Origin: Siccirubricoccus phaeus
Lineage (GTDB): Bacteria > Pseudomonadota > Alphaproteobacteria > Acetobacterales > Acetobacteraceae
Assembly (NCBI RefSeq): GCF_008360935.1
Contig: NZ_SRXO01000001.1
Coordinates: forward strand, 124,001 to 188,000
DNA length: 64,000 nt
Reading direction: 5' to 3'
The notes beneath the pieces were generated by a model. It did no database searches. It was not told the origin of the DNA and saw nothing but the letters and a program-made list of their open reading frames with translations. Position numbers and translations under genes: made by a program. This document shows, in pieces, positions 1 through 8,128 of the stretch (position 1 is its first letter; every line of letters starts with the position of its first letter).

Positions 1-1065
1 GCCACGCTGACGCCCGCGGGGGATTTCCGTACCTCCTACCGTGCCGACATGACCATCTTCCCGACGCGGGGCAGCCGCCTCGCGCTCTGGCTCGGCCTGG
101 CGCTGGTGGCGGCCGCGCCGCTTGCCCTCGGCCGCTATGAGCTCGGCCTGCTGATCAATATCGGCATCATGGGCATCGCCGCCTTGGGGCTGAACATCCT
201 GGTCGGCTTCACCGGACAGATCAGCATCGGCCATGCCGCCTTCTTCGGCTTCGGCGCCTTCGCCAGCGCCTATGCGCATGAGGCCTGGCACATCCCCGTG
301 GCTCTCTGCATTCCGTTGGCGGGCATCGCCACCGCGCTCATCGGCCTGGTCTTCGGCGCCCCGGCGGCACGGCTGAAGGGCCTCTACCTCGCCATCGCGA
401 CGCTCGCCGCGCAATTCATCCTGGAGGATTTCTTCGCCCGGGCGCAGTGGTTCACCGGCGGCGTCGCCGGCCGCATCACCGAGCCCTTCGCCCTCTTCGG
501 CTGGGTCGCGGACCGCGAGGAGAGTTTTCTTTATGTCGTCCTCGCCTGGATCATCCTCATGTATCTCGGCGCCGCCAATTTGCTGCGCACGCGGGATGGC
601 CGCGCGCTGATCGCCGTGCGAGACCACTACCTCAGCGCCGAGATGATGGGCATCAACCTCGCCTATTACCGCACCCTCTCCTTCGGCATTGCCAGCTTCT
701 ATGCTGGCATCGCCGGCGCCCTCTACGCCCACTACCTGCTCTTCGTCAGCGTCGAGGCGTTCAACATCCTCTTCTCCATCCAATTCCTCGGCATGGTCAT
801 CATCGGCGGCCTCGGCAGCGTGATGGGCAGTCTGATGGGTGCCGCCTTCATGGTGCTGCTGCCGGAGGTGGTGCAGGCCGGCGCCGATGCGCTGGCCGGT
901 GGCGCCATCGACCGTGCGCTGAAGCTCGGCGCCTCCATCTCCTTTCTGCGGGAAATGGCGGTCGGCGCCGCCATCATCCTCTTCCTGATCTTCGAGCCGG
1001 ACGGCCTCGCCCATCGCTGGCGGTTGATCAAGGCGTATTGGAAGCTCTATCCGTTCTCGCACTGA
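1..1065 (+). CDS. livM: Branched-chain amino acid ABC transporter permease (LivM family), 5' end outside window
   Basis: Inner-membrane permease of a HAAT-type importer. The first ATG is at 49 (338 residues), but the frame is open to base 1 and the preceding codons read FRTSYRADM, a stretch that looks like the normal N-terminus of this LivM subfamily, so the true start is probably upstream. It has multiple hydrophobic helices, the LivM loop GQISIGHAAFFGFGAF near residue 55, the late glycine motif GGLGSVMGSLMGA and the terminal EPDGL. The receptor gene follows 22 bp later and the ATPase after that; LivH and LivG partners are presumably to the left. The substrate cannot be read from the permease, but downstream CoA ligases suggest an aromatic or other organic acid. 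Confidence 0.92.
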   Translation, partial: ATLTPAGDFRTSYRADMTIFPTRGSRLALWLGLALVAAAPLALGRYELGLLINIGIMGIAALGLNILVGFTGQISIGHAAFFGFGAFASAYAHEAWHIPVALCIPLAGIATALIGLVFGAPAARLKGLYLAIATLAAQFILEDFFARAQWFTGGVAGRITEPFALFGWVADREESFLYVVLAWIILMYLGAANLLRTRDGRALIAVRDHYLSAEMMGINLAYYRTLSFGIASFYAGIAGALYAHYLLFVSVEAFNILFSIQFLGMVIIGGLGSVMGSLMGAAFMVLLPEVVQAGADALAGGAIDRALKLGASISFLREMAVGAAIILFLIFEPDGLAHRWRLIKAYWKLYPFSH

Positions 1066-1087
1066 AACACCCCGGAGGAACCTAAGA

Positions 1088-2371
1088 ATGTCGCTGCGTC
1101 GCATCCTCTACGGCCTGGCCGCCATGGCGGGCCTCGCGCTGCCGGCGGCGGCGCAGCCCATCCCGATGGGCCATCTCATGGATCTCTCCGGCGCCACCAG
1201 CGATGTCGGCACGCCCTTCGCCCAGGGCGTCAACGACACCTTCGCCTGGGTGAACCGCACCCGCAACGGCATCTCCGGCCGGCAGGTGAATGTCCTGGCT
1301 TTCGATTACGGCTACCAGGCGCCGCGCTCCGTCAGCCAGTACCAGGCCTGGAGCCGCGACCGCGTCGTCGGCATCATGGGCTGGGGCACGGCGGATACGG
1401 AAGCGCTGGTGCGCTTCGTGACGCGCGACCGCATCCCCTATGTGTCCGGCTCCTATTCCGCCGCGCTGACCGATGCCGCCGGCAAGTCCGGCCGCCCGGG
1501 CGTCGAGGCCACCGGCTACAATTTCTTCTACGGCCCATCCTATTCGGATGCGCTGCGCGCCATGCTGCAATGGGCCGCCGAGGACTGGAAGGCGAAGGGC
1601 CGCCCCGGCCGGCCGAAATACGTCCATATGGGCGGCAACCACCCCTATCCGAACTCGCCCAAGGCGGCCGGCGAGGCGCTGGCCGCCGAGCTGGGCTTCG
1701 AGGTGCTGCCGGCCATCGTCTTCGCCCTGACGCCGGGCGACTACACCGCGCAATGCCTGACCTTGAAGAATCAGGGCGCCAATTACGCCTATCTCGGCAA
1801 CACCGCCGGCTCCAACATCTCCGTTCTGCGCGCCTGCCAGACGGCGGGCGTCGATGTGCAGTTCCTCGGCAATGTCTGGGGCATGGATGAGAATGCCATG
1901 AAGGCCGCCGGCGCCGCGGCGAATGGCGTGGTCTTCCCCGTGCGTACCGCCGCCGTCTGGGGCGCGAACGCGCCTGGCATGACGCTGGCGCAGGCGATCA
2001 GCCGCATCTCGGACAGCGCCGGCACCGCCTATCGCCCCGTGCACTACCTCGCCGGCATCTGCTCCGCCATGCTGATGGTGGAGGCGATGCAGACCGCCTC
2101 CGAAGGCGGGCAGATCACCGGCGAGCGCATCCGCAACGGCTTCTACGCCCGGAAGGACTGGGTGCCGCAGGGCTTCGACGGGCTCTGCTCCCCCTCCAAC
2201 TTCACCGCGGAGGATCATCGTGGCCAGCTCAGCGTCGCGCTCTACCGCGCCCGCGTCACCGGCGACACCAGCCAGGGCAGCGTCACCGAGCTGATGCAGG
2301 CCGGCACGATGAAGCTGGAGCCGGTGACGACCATTACCCTGCCGCGCCGGCCGGACTGGCTCGGCTGGTGA
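1088..2371 (+). CDS. ABC transporter substrate-binding protein, Leu/Ile/Val type (periplasmic)
   Basis: A 427-residue periplasmic receptor of the Peripla_BP_6 (LivK-like) family. Residues 1 to about 22 form a signal peptide (RR then a hydrophobic core, Ala-Ala-Ala cleavage region). The mature start IPMGHLMDLSGATSDVG is the usual first strand and ligand loop of this fold. GGAGGA at 1074-1079 is a good ribosome site. It lies between the permease and the ATPase and its stop overlaps the ATPase start by 4 bp, so the three form one transport operon. The ligand is unknown; the neighbouring PaaK-like and AMP-binding enzymes suggest a carboxylic acid rather than leucine. Confidence 0.9.
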   Translation: MSLRRILYGLAAMAGLALPAAAQPIPMGHLMDLSGATSDVGTPFAQGVNDTFAWVNRTRNGISGRQVNVLAFDYGYQAPRSVSQYQAWSRDRVVGIMGWGTADTEALVRFVTRDRIPYVSGSYSAALTDAAGKSGRPGVEATGYNFFYGPSYSDALRAMLQWAAEDWKAKGRPGRPKYVHMGGNHPYPNSPKAAGEALAAELGFEVLPAIVFALTPGDYTAQCLTLKNQGANYAYLGNTAGSNISVLRACQTAGVDVQFLGNVWGMDENAMKAAGAAANGVVFPVRTAAVWGANAPGMTLAQAISRISDSAGTAYRPVHYLAGICSAMLMVEAMQTASEGGQITGERIRNGFYARKDWVPQGFDGLCSPSNFTAEDHRGQLSVALYRARVTGDTSQGSVTELMQAGTMKLEPVTTITLPRRPDWLGW

Positions 2372-3303
2372 GTGCGACCGAAGGCGCGTCCGATGGCTGG
2401 AGGGCCGAAGGGCCCGGAAGCCTGAATCGGCCGCGCCAGACATTGGAAAACGCGTCCGATGACCGGAGGAGCGATAGCCCCGAAGGTCTGCATCGGCCGC
2501 ACGCGGGCGTCGGCCCGCCACTGCTTGAGGTGAAGAACATCGAGGTCGTCTACAACGACGTCATCCTGGTGCTGCGCGGCCTGTCGCTCGCCGTGCCGCA
2601 GGGCAAGATCGTCGCCCTGCTCGGCGCCAATGGCGCCGGCAAGTCCACCACGCTGAAAGCGATCTCCGGCCTCCTCAAGACCGAGGAAGGCGAGGTGACG
2701 CGCGGCGAGATCACCTTCGACGGCGAACGCATCGACGGCATCGACCCGCACCTCATCGTCCGCCGCGGCATCTTCCAGGTGATGGAGGGACGGCGGATCA
2801 TCGCCGACATGACCTGCCTGGAGAATCTCCGCCTCGGCGCCTTCATCCGCCGCGACGCCGAGGTCAGGCGCGACATCGAGATGGTCTATGAGTATTTCCC
2901 ACGGCTGAAGGAACGCACCGGCCTCGCCGGCTATCTCTCGGGCGGGGAGCAGCAGATGCTGGCGATCGGCCGCGCGCTGATGGCGCGGCCGAAGCTGATC
3001 CTGATGGACGAGCCCTCCATGGGCCTTTCGCCGCTGCTGGTGAAGGAGGTGTTCGGCATCATCCGCCGCCTCAACGAGGAACTCGGCATTACCATCCTGC
3101 TGGTGGAGCAGAATGCGCGCATGGCGCTCTCCGTGGCCTCCCATGCCTATGTGATGGAGCAGGGGAAGGTGGTGCTGGACGGCAGCGCGGCGGCGCTGGC
3201 GGAGAATGAGGATGTGAAGGAATTCTATCTCGGCGGGCACGGGACGGAGCGGAAGAGCTTCCGGAATTTAAAGAGCTATAAGCGGCGAAAGAGGTGGCTG
3301 TGA
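2368..3303 (+). CDS. livF: ABC transporter ATP-binding protein (LivF family) with a repeat-encoded N-terminal extension
   Basis: Cytoplasmic ATPase of the importer. GTG start at 2368 overlaps the receptor stop (GTGA). The ATPase core begins only at about residue 52 (LLEVKNIEVVYNDV), with Walker A GANGAGKST at 86-94, signature YLSGGEQQMLAIGRAL and Walker B LILMDEPSMGLSP. The C-terminal tail KSYKRRKRWL is characteristic of a LivF subgroup that I associate with phenylacetate-CoA-ligase-like neighbours. The first 50 residues have no counterpart in normal LivF and are encoded by a 66-bp imperfect direct duplication (2386-2435 and 2452-2503). No other credible start lies nearer the core, so the extension may be translated, or an unusual internal start may be used. 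Confidence 0.9.
   Translation: MSATEGASDGWRAEGPGSLNRPRQTLENASDDRRSDSPEGLHRPHAGVGPPLLEVKNIEVVYNDVILVLRGLSLAVPQGKIVALLGANGAGKSTTLKAISGLLKTEEGEVTRGEITFDGERIDGIDPHLIVRRGIFQVMEGRRIIADMTCLENLRLGAFIRRDAEVRRDIEMVYEYFPRLKERTGLAGYLSGGEQQMLAIGRALMARPKLILMDEPSMGLSPLLVKEVFGIIRRLNEELGITILLVEQNARMALSVASHAYVMEQGKVVLDGSAAALAENEDVKEFYLGGHGTERKSFRNLKSYKRRKRWL
2386..2505. repeat. 66-bp imperfect direct repeat inside the livF 5' coding end
   Basis: Two copies of a roughly 50-bp unit begin GCGTCCGATG at 2386 and 2452 and each ends near ATCGGCCGC. The offset is 66 bp, a multiple of three, so the frame is kept. They encode most of the atypical N-terminal extension of the LivF protein. Confidence 0.75.
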
Positions 3304-3479
3304 TTGGGGAAGGGCTCTGCCCTTCCCCAAACCCCAACCCGCAAAGGGCCGAAAGGCCCTTTGAACCCTTGAGTCTGCTGTTCGAACCGTCGCGCCCAAA
3401 CTCATGGTTTCCAAAGGCCCTTCGGCCTTTGGCGGGGTGAGCCCGAGAGGGGCAGAGCCCCTCTCGGAGGGAGGCTGTC
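3304..3479. repeat. Dispersed palindromic repeat, family I, full-length copy
   Basis: Spacer between livF and the PaaK-like gene. The left arm has a 12-bp hairpin (3304-3315 with 3319-3330, loop TCT) and an AAGGGCCGAAAGGCCCTT hairpin. The right arm is the reverse complement of the same design: CCAAAGGCCCTTCGGCCTTTGG followed by a GAGAGGGGC/GCCCCTCTC hairpin. Related sequences sit at 22214, 26415, 38976, 41881 and 51826. It could terminate or attenuate transcription or stabilise the upstream mRNA; I see no gene in it. Confidence 0.85.
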
Positions 3480-4703
3480 ATGGGTGAGTATTTCGACGCC
3501 CTGGAAACCCGTAGCGCCGACGAGCGCGACTCCGCCCTGGCCGCCGCGCTGCCGCGCCAGGTCGCGCATGCCAAGGCCCATGCCCCGCACTATGCACGCC
3601 TGCTGGCGGATGCCGATCCGACCACGCCGCTCGCCATGCTGCCGGTCACCCACAAATCCGCCCTCATCGCCCAGCAGGCCGAGCAGCCCCCCTTCGGCGG
3701 CGTCGTCGCCGCGCCCTTCGCCTCGCTCGCCCGCGTCTTCGCCTCCCCCGGCCCGCTGCACGAACCGGAAGGCGTCACGCCAGATTACTGGCGCTATGCC
3801 CGCGCCCTCTTCGCCACCGGCCTCCGCGCCGGAGAGCTGCTGCACAATTGCTTCGCCTATCACTTCACCCCCGCCGGCAGCATGCTGGAAGGCGGCGCCC
3901 GCGCCCTCGGCTGTCCCGTCTTCCCCGCCGGCACCGGCAACACGGAAGCCCAGGCCCGCGCCGCCGCCCAGCTTCGCCCGCGCTGCTACAGCGGCACGCC
4001 GGATTTCCTGAAGACCATCCTGGAAAAGGGCGAGGAGCTCGGCCTCGACCTCGCCTCCCTCAAGCTCGGCCATGTCACCGGCGGCGCCTACCTGCCCAGC
4101 CTCCGGGAATGGTACGCCGCCCGCGGCCTCACCGTCCTGCAAAGCTACGGCACCGCCGATCTCGGCCTCATCGCCTATGAGAGCGAGGCGCGCGAGGGCC
4201 TCATCCTCGACGAAGGAATCATCGTCGAGATCGTCCGTCCTGGCACCGGCGAGCCTTTGCCGGATGGCGAGGTGGGGGAGGTGCTCGTCACCACCCTCAA
4301 CCCCGTCCATCCGCTGATCCGCTTCGCCACCGGCGACCTCTCCGCCATCCTGCCCGGCGTCTCGCCCTGCGGCCGCACCAACCGCCGCATCCGCGGCTGG
4401 ATGGGCCGCGCCGACCAGGCGGCCAAGGTCCGCGGCATGTTCGTCCGCCCGGAACAGGTGGCGGAGCTGCTGCGCGCCGTCCCCGGCATCGCCAAGGCCC
4501 GCCTCGTCATCGCCCTGGAGGGCGAGCGCGACAGCATGACCCTCCGCGCCGAAACCGCCATGGCGGATGAGGCGCTGGTGGAACGCCTCGGCATCGCCCT
4601 GCAATCCGCCACCCGGCTCCGCGGGGTGGTGGAGCTGGTGCCGCCCGGCAGCCTGCCGAATGACGGCAAGGTCATCGACGACACCCGCCCGGTCTCCGCC
4701 TGA
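3480..4703 (+). CDS. PaaK-like phenylacetate-CoA-ligase-family protein lacking the canonical P-loop
   Basis: A 407-residue cytoplasmic protein of the adenylate-forming PaaK family. Family features include QSYGTADLG (A5-like motif), LIRFATGDLS (A7-like) and a C-terminal lobe with GMFVRPEQVAELL and GSLPNDGKVIDD. The region where PaaK enzymes carry a Ser-Ser-Gly-Thr-Thr-Gly nucleotide loop instead reads ASPGPLHEPEG. This occurs in a subfamily found next to LivF-type transporters, so it is probably a distinct group rather than decay. GGAGGGAGG precedes the ATG. The stop overlaps the next ligase start by one base (TGATG), implying coupled expression. Substrate uncertain. Confidence 0.82.
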   Translation: MGEYFDALETRSADERDSALAAALPRQVAHAKAHAPHYARLLADADPTTPLAMLPVTHKSALIAQQAEQPPFGGVVAAPFASLARVFASPGPLHEPEGVTPDYWRYARALFATGLRAGELLHNCFAYHFTPAGSMLEGGARALGCPVFPAGTGNTEAQARAAAQLRPRCYSGTPDFLKTILEKGEELGLDLASLKLGHVTGGAYLPSLREWYAARGLTVLQSYGTADLGLIAYESEAREGLILDEGIIVEIVRPGTGEPLPDGEVGEVLVTTLNPVHPLIRFATGDLSAILPGVSPCGRTNRRIRGWMGRADQAAKVRGMFVRPEQVAELLRAVPGIAKARLVIALEGERDSMTLRAETAMADEALVERLGIALQSATRLRGVVELVPPGSLPNDGKVIDDTRPVSA

Positions 4704-6325
4704 TGCTGCCCCCCGGCGATACCTATGACGCGGTCCGCGCCGCCTTCCGCTGGCAGATCCCGCCGCGCTTCAACATCGGCGTGGCCTGCTGCGACGCCTG
4801 GGCGGATGGCAGCAACCGCCTCGCTTTGCTGCATCTCCGCACGGATGGCCGGACCGAGCATCTCAGCTTCGATGCGCTGAAAGCGGCCTCCAACCGCCTG
4901 GCCAATGCGCTCCGCGCCCAGGGCATCGCCCGCGGCGACCGCATCGGCGTGCTTCTGCCGCAGGTGCCGGAAGCCGCGATTGCGCATCTCGCCGCCTACA
5001 AGCTCGGCGCCATCGCCGTGCCGCTCTTCCAGCTCTTCGGCGAGGATGCGCTGGAATACCGGCTGCGGGATTGCGGCGCCGCGGCGCTCGTCACCGATGC
5101 TGTCGGCCTCGCCAAGCTGGCCGCCATCCGCGCCCGCCTGCCGGCGCTGCGCCGCATCCTTTCCGCCGATGGCGCGGCGGAGGGCGCGCTGGACCTGCAC
5201 GATCAGATGGCCCGCGCCAGCGATGCCTTCACGCCCGTGGACACCACCGCCGACGACCTGGCGCTCATCATCTATACCTCCGGCACCACCGGCGCGCCGA
5301 AGGGCGCGCTGCATGCGCATCGCGTGCTGCTCGGCCACCTGCCCGGGGTGGAGATGCCGCAGGAGCTGTTTCCGAAGCCCGGCGACCTCTTCTGGACCCC
5401 CGCCGACTGGGCCTGGATCGGCGGGTTGCTGGATGTGCTGCTGCCCAGCCTCTTCCATGGCGTGCCGGTGCTCGCCCATCGCATGGCGAAATTCGACCCC
5501 GATTTCGCCTTCCACCTGATGGCGGCGCAGGGCGTGCGCAACGCCTTCCTGCCGCCCACCGCGCTGAAGCTGCTGCGCGGCGCCCGCCCCGCGCCAGGGC
5601 TGCGCCTCCGCAGCCTCGGCAGCGGCGGGGAGACGCTGGGGGCGGAGCTGCTGGACTGGGGGCGGGCGACCTTCGGCTGCGCCATCAACGAATTCTACGG
5701 CCAGACGGAATGCAACCTGGTCGTCAGCAATTGCTCCTCGCTGATGCCCATCCGTCCCGGCTGCATGGGCCGCCCCGTGCCGGGGCATGCGGTGGCGGTG
5801 CTGGACGCCGCCGGCCACCCCCTGCCGCCGGGCGAGGCCGGCACCATCGCCATCCGCCGCCCGGACCCGGTGATGTTCCTCGGCTACTGGAACAACGAGG
5901 CAGCCACCGCGGCGAAGTTCATCGGCGACTGGCTCCTCACCGGCGACCAGGCGGTGCAGGAGGAGGACGGGTATCTCCGCTTCCTCGGCCGCGACGATGA
6001 TGTGATCACCTCTGCCGGCTACCGCATCGGCCCGGGCGAGATCGAGGATTGCCTGGCGGCCCACCCTGCCGTGGCGATGGCGGCCGTGATCGGCCTGCCG
6101 GATGCGCTGCGGACCGAGATCGTCACGGCGGTCATCGTGCCGAGGCCCGGCGTCACGGCCGATGCCGGCCTGGCGGCCGAATTGCAGGCGCATGTGCGGC
6201 AGCGCGTCGCCGCCCATGCCTATCCGCGACGGGTGGAATTCGTGGAGGCGCTGCCCCTGACCGCCACGGGCAAGATCATGCGGGGGGCGCTGCGGCGGCG
6301 CTTTTCAGGGGGCGCTGCCCCCTGA
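4703..6325 (+). CDS. AMP-dependent acyl-CoA synthetase
   Basis: A 540-residue ANL-superfamily ligase that activates a carboxylic acid through an acyl-AMP to its CoA thioester. Visible motifs are the P-loop YTSGTTGAPKG at about residue 191, NEFYGQTECN (A5), LTGDQAVQEEDGYLRFLGR (A7/A8) with the hinge GRDDDVITSAGYRIGP, and the C-terminal catalytic lysine in ATGKIMRGALRR. It resembles medium-chain or acetyl/benzoyl-type synthetases; the substrate is not resolved. It is coupled to the PaaK-like gene. The last codons (SGGAAP and stop) lie inside a repeat hairpin at 6303-6327, so the C-terminus has been supplied by a family II element. Confidence 0.9.
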   Translation: MLPPGDTYDAVRAAFRWQIPPRFNIGVACCDAWADGSNRLALLHLRTDGRTEHLSFDALKAASNRLANALRAQGIARGDRIGVLLPQVPEAAIAHLAAYKLGAIAVPLFQLFGEDALEYRLRDCGAAALVTDAVGLAKLAAIRARLPALRRILSADGAAEGALDLHDQMARASDAFTPVDTTADDLALIIYTSGTTGAPKGALHAHRVLLGHLPGVEMPQELFPKPGDLFWTPADWAWIGGLLDVLLPSLFHGVPVLAHRMAKFDPDFAFHLMAAQGVRNAFLPPTALKLLRGARPAPGLRLRSLGSGGETLGAELLDWGRATFGCAINEFYGQTECNLVVSNCSSLMPIRPGCMGRPVPGHAVAVLDAAGHPLPPGEAGTIAIRRPDPVMFLGYWNNEAATAAKFIGDWLLTGDQAVQEEDGYLRFLGRDDDVITSAGYRIGPGEIEDCLAAHPAVAMAAVIGLPDALRTEIVTAVIVPRPGVTADAGLAAELQAHVRQRVAAHAYPRRVEFVEALPLTATGKIMRGALRRRFSGGAAP

Positions 6326-6495
6326 AACCCCCGCCGGGGACCGGACCGGTCCCCGGACCCCGGTCTGAGTCTGGACCCGACGGTTCAACCTGCCGACTCA
6401 GGGCGGGGTCCGGGGGGAAGCCTTCCCCCCGGCGGAGGTGCAGGAGGCAGCGCCTCCTGCCGGGGGTCCCCGGGGGCGGAGCCCCCGGATTCGCG
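6303..6495. repeat. Dispersed palindromic repeat, family II
   Basis: Begins inside the 3' end of the acyl-CoA synthetase with a perfect 11-bp hairpin (6303-6313 with 6317-6327). It continues with GGGGACCGGACCGGTCCCC, the centre GACGGTTCAACCTGCCGACT, a GGGGTCCGGGG arm, and further hairpins near 6441-6460 and 6465-6490. The same modules recur at 26296, 33236, 36490, 52790, 59030, 61640 and 63885. Confidence 0.85.
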
Positions 6496-6543
6496 CCGCC
6501 CGCCAATCGGTGCAGAATGCGGAAAACCACGGGAGGACGCAGC

Positions 6544-7713
6544 ATGGCCGAGACGGAGTCATCTTCCCTGCTGGCCGCTGCCAGGCGCCTTTCCCCCCTG
6601 GCCCGCGCCGCCGCGCCCGAGGCCGAGCGCCTCCGCCGCTGCCCGCCCGCCTTGGCCGCGGCCCTGACCGAAGCCGGGCTTTTCCAGCTTTACCTCCCCC
6701 GCGCCCTGGGCGGCCCCGAACTCGCCCCGCTCGAGGCCTTCGAGGTGGTGGAGGAGATTTCCCGCGCCGATGGCTCGGTCGGCTGGTGCCTGATGCTCGC
6801 CGCGGCCATGTCCATGAATGTCGCCCGCCTGCCGCTGGAGGCCGGGCGCGAACTGGCCGGCACGCCCGCCGATTACCGCGCCGCCGGCTCCGCCCGCTCC
6901 GGCGGCCGCGCCGTGCCGGTGCCGGGTGGCTTCCGCGTCACCGGCCGCTGGAATTTCGCCAGCGGCATCGACCATGCGCGCTGGCTCTACGCCACCTGCA
7001 CGGAGATGGCAGGCGACAAGCCCCGCCTGACCGCCGCCGGCAAGCCGCAGCTTCGCGCCTTCTGGATTCCGAAGGCGCAGGTCACGGTGATCGACACCTG
7101 GCAGGTGATGGGCATGCGCGGCACCGGCAGCCAGGATTTCGCGGTGGAGGATGTCTTCGTCCCGGCGCATCTCAGCGCCCCGTCGGATGCGCCGCCGGCG
7201 CTGCCGGGGCCGCTCTACCATCCGCGCGCCTGGCAATGCGTCACCTGGACCGTCTCCGCCGCCAATGCCCTCGGCATCGCCCGTGGCGCCATCGAGGCGC
7301 TGATGGAGCTGGCCAACAGCGAGGCCTCCACCATGAACACCCAGCTCCTGCGCGACCGACCGGCGGTGCAGGCGCGGCTGGGGGAGGCGGAGGCGATCGT
7401 GCAGGCGGCGCGCGCCTATGTCTTTGCCGCCATCGGCCGGCTCTGGGCGGTGGTGAGCGCCGGGCAGGACCCGGGCGATGCCGAGATCGCCCAGGCGCGG
7501 CTCGCCATCACCCATGCCATGCATGAGTCGGTGCGGGCGGTGGATAGGCTGTTCCACGCCGCCGGCACCAACGCCATCTATGCCAGCCTGCCGCTGGAGC
7601 GCGCCTTCCGCGACCTGCATGTGGTGGTGCAGCACGGCGCCGCGCTGCCGCAGTATTTCGAGAGTGCGGGCAAGGTGCTGCTCGGCCTCCGGCCCAGCGA
7701 TCCGGGGTGGTAG
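6544..7713 (+). CDS. Acyl-CoA dehydrogenase-fold flavoprotein (HpaB/DszC-like monooxygenase group)
   Basis: A 389-residue flavoenzyme. ATG at 6544 follows GGGAGGACGC; the open frame continues upstream but that part is repeat-derived. The order is an N-terminal helical domain, a middle beta-domain with GRWNFASGIDHARW and MGMRGTGSQDFAVEDVFVP, and a C-terminal helical domain ending AAGTNAIYASLPLERAFRDLHV. The GMRGTGS motif and the lack of an obvious acyl-CoA dehydrogenase glutamate base favour the flavin-dependent monooxygenase side of the superfamily (reduced flavin from a partner), over classical beta-oxidation. It follows the two CoA ligases on the same strand and may act in the same catabolic route, but that link is inferred. 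Confidence 0.85.
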   Translation: MAETESSSLLAAARRLSPLARAAAPEAERLRRCPPALAAALTEAGLFQLYLPRALGGPELAPLEAFEVVEEISRADGSVGWCLMLAAAMSMNVARLPLEAGRELAGTPADYRAAGSARSGGRAVPVPGGFRVTGRWNFASGIDHARWLYATCTEMAGDKPRLTAAGKPQLRAFWIPKAQVTVIDTWQVMGMRGTGSQDFAVEDVFVPAHLSAPSDAPPALPGPLYHPRAWQCVTWTVSAANALGIARGAIEALMELANSEASTMNTQLLRDRPAVQARLGEAEAIVQAARAYVFAAIGRLWAVVSAGQDPGDAEIAQARLAITHAMHESVRAVDRLFHAAGTNAIYASLPLERAFRDLHVVVQHGAALPQYFESAGKVLLGLRPSDPGW

Positions 7714-7754
7714 GGCGTCCGGGCGTGGCGCTGCCTGAACCGGCTCGCCACTGG

Positions 7755-8110
7755 CGCGATTCAGTCGCGCCATTCGGCGGGGCATGGCGTGGCGCTTCCG
7801 CCTGCCGCGCCTGCGCAGCGCGGATGGTGGGCGTGATGCCGGATGCGCCGGCCCGCCGCCCGCCCGCGTCAGTCGCGCTGTTCGGTGGGGCATGGCGTGG
7901 CGCTTCCGCCTGCCGCGCCTGCGCAGCGCGGATGGTGGGCGTGATGCCGGATGCGCCGGCCCGCCGCCCGCCCGCGTCAGTCGCGCTGTTCGGTGGGTAC
8001 GGCGCGGGCGCTCGCGCTTTCTGCCCCCGCCTGCCGTGCCCGCGCAGCGCGGGTGGCGGGCACGGTGCCGGGCGCGCCGGCCGGCCGTCCGGCCGCATCA
8101 GCCGCGCCGT
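7755..8110. repeat. 108-bp tandem repeat, about 3.3 copies
   Basis: Two copies differing at one visible base start CATGGCGTGG at 7783 and 7891 (period exactly 108). A partial copy precedes them (7755-7782) and a diverged copy follows (about 7999-8106). The gene-free stretch 7714-8128 consists mainly of this array. Because 108 is a multiple of three, all frames stay open and give repetitive translations on both strands; none has a supported start or a family resemblance. The array lies downstream of two convergent genes. Confidence 0.9.
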
Positions 8111-8128
8111 TCAACGGGCACTCGCGCC

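Noticed and set aside
7783-7998. CRISPR-like array
   Set aside because: The units are 108 bp, nearly identical throughout, with no repeat/spacer alternation and no cas genes.
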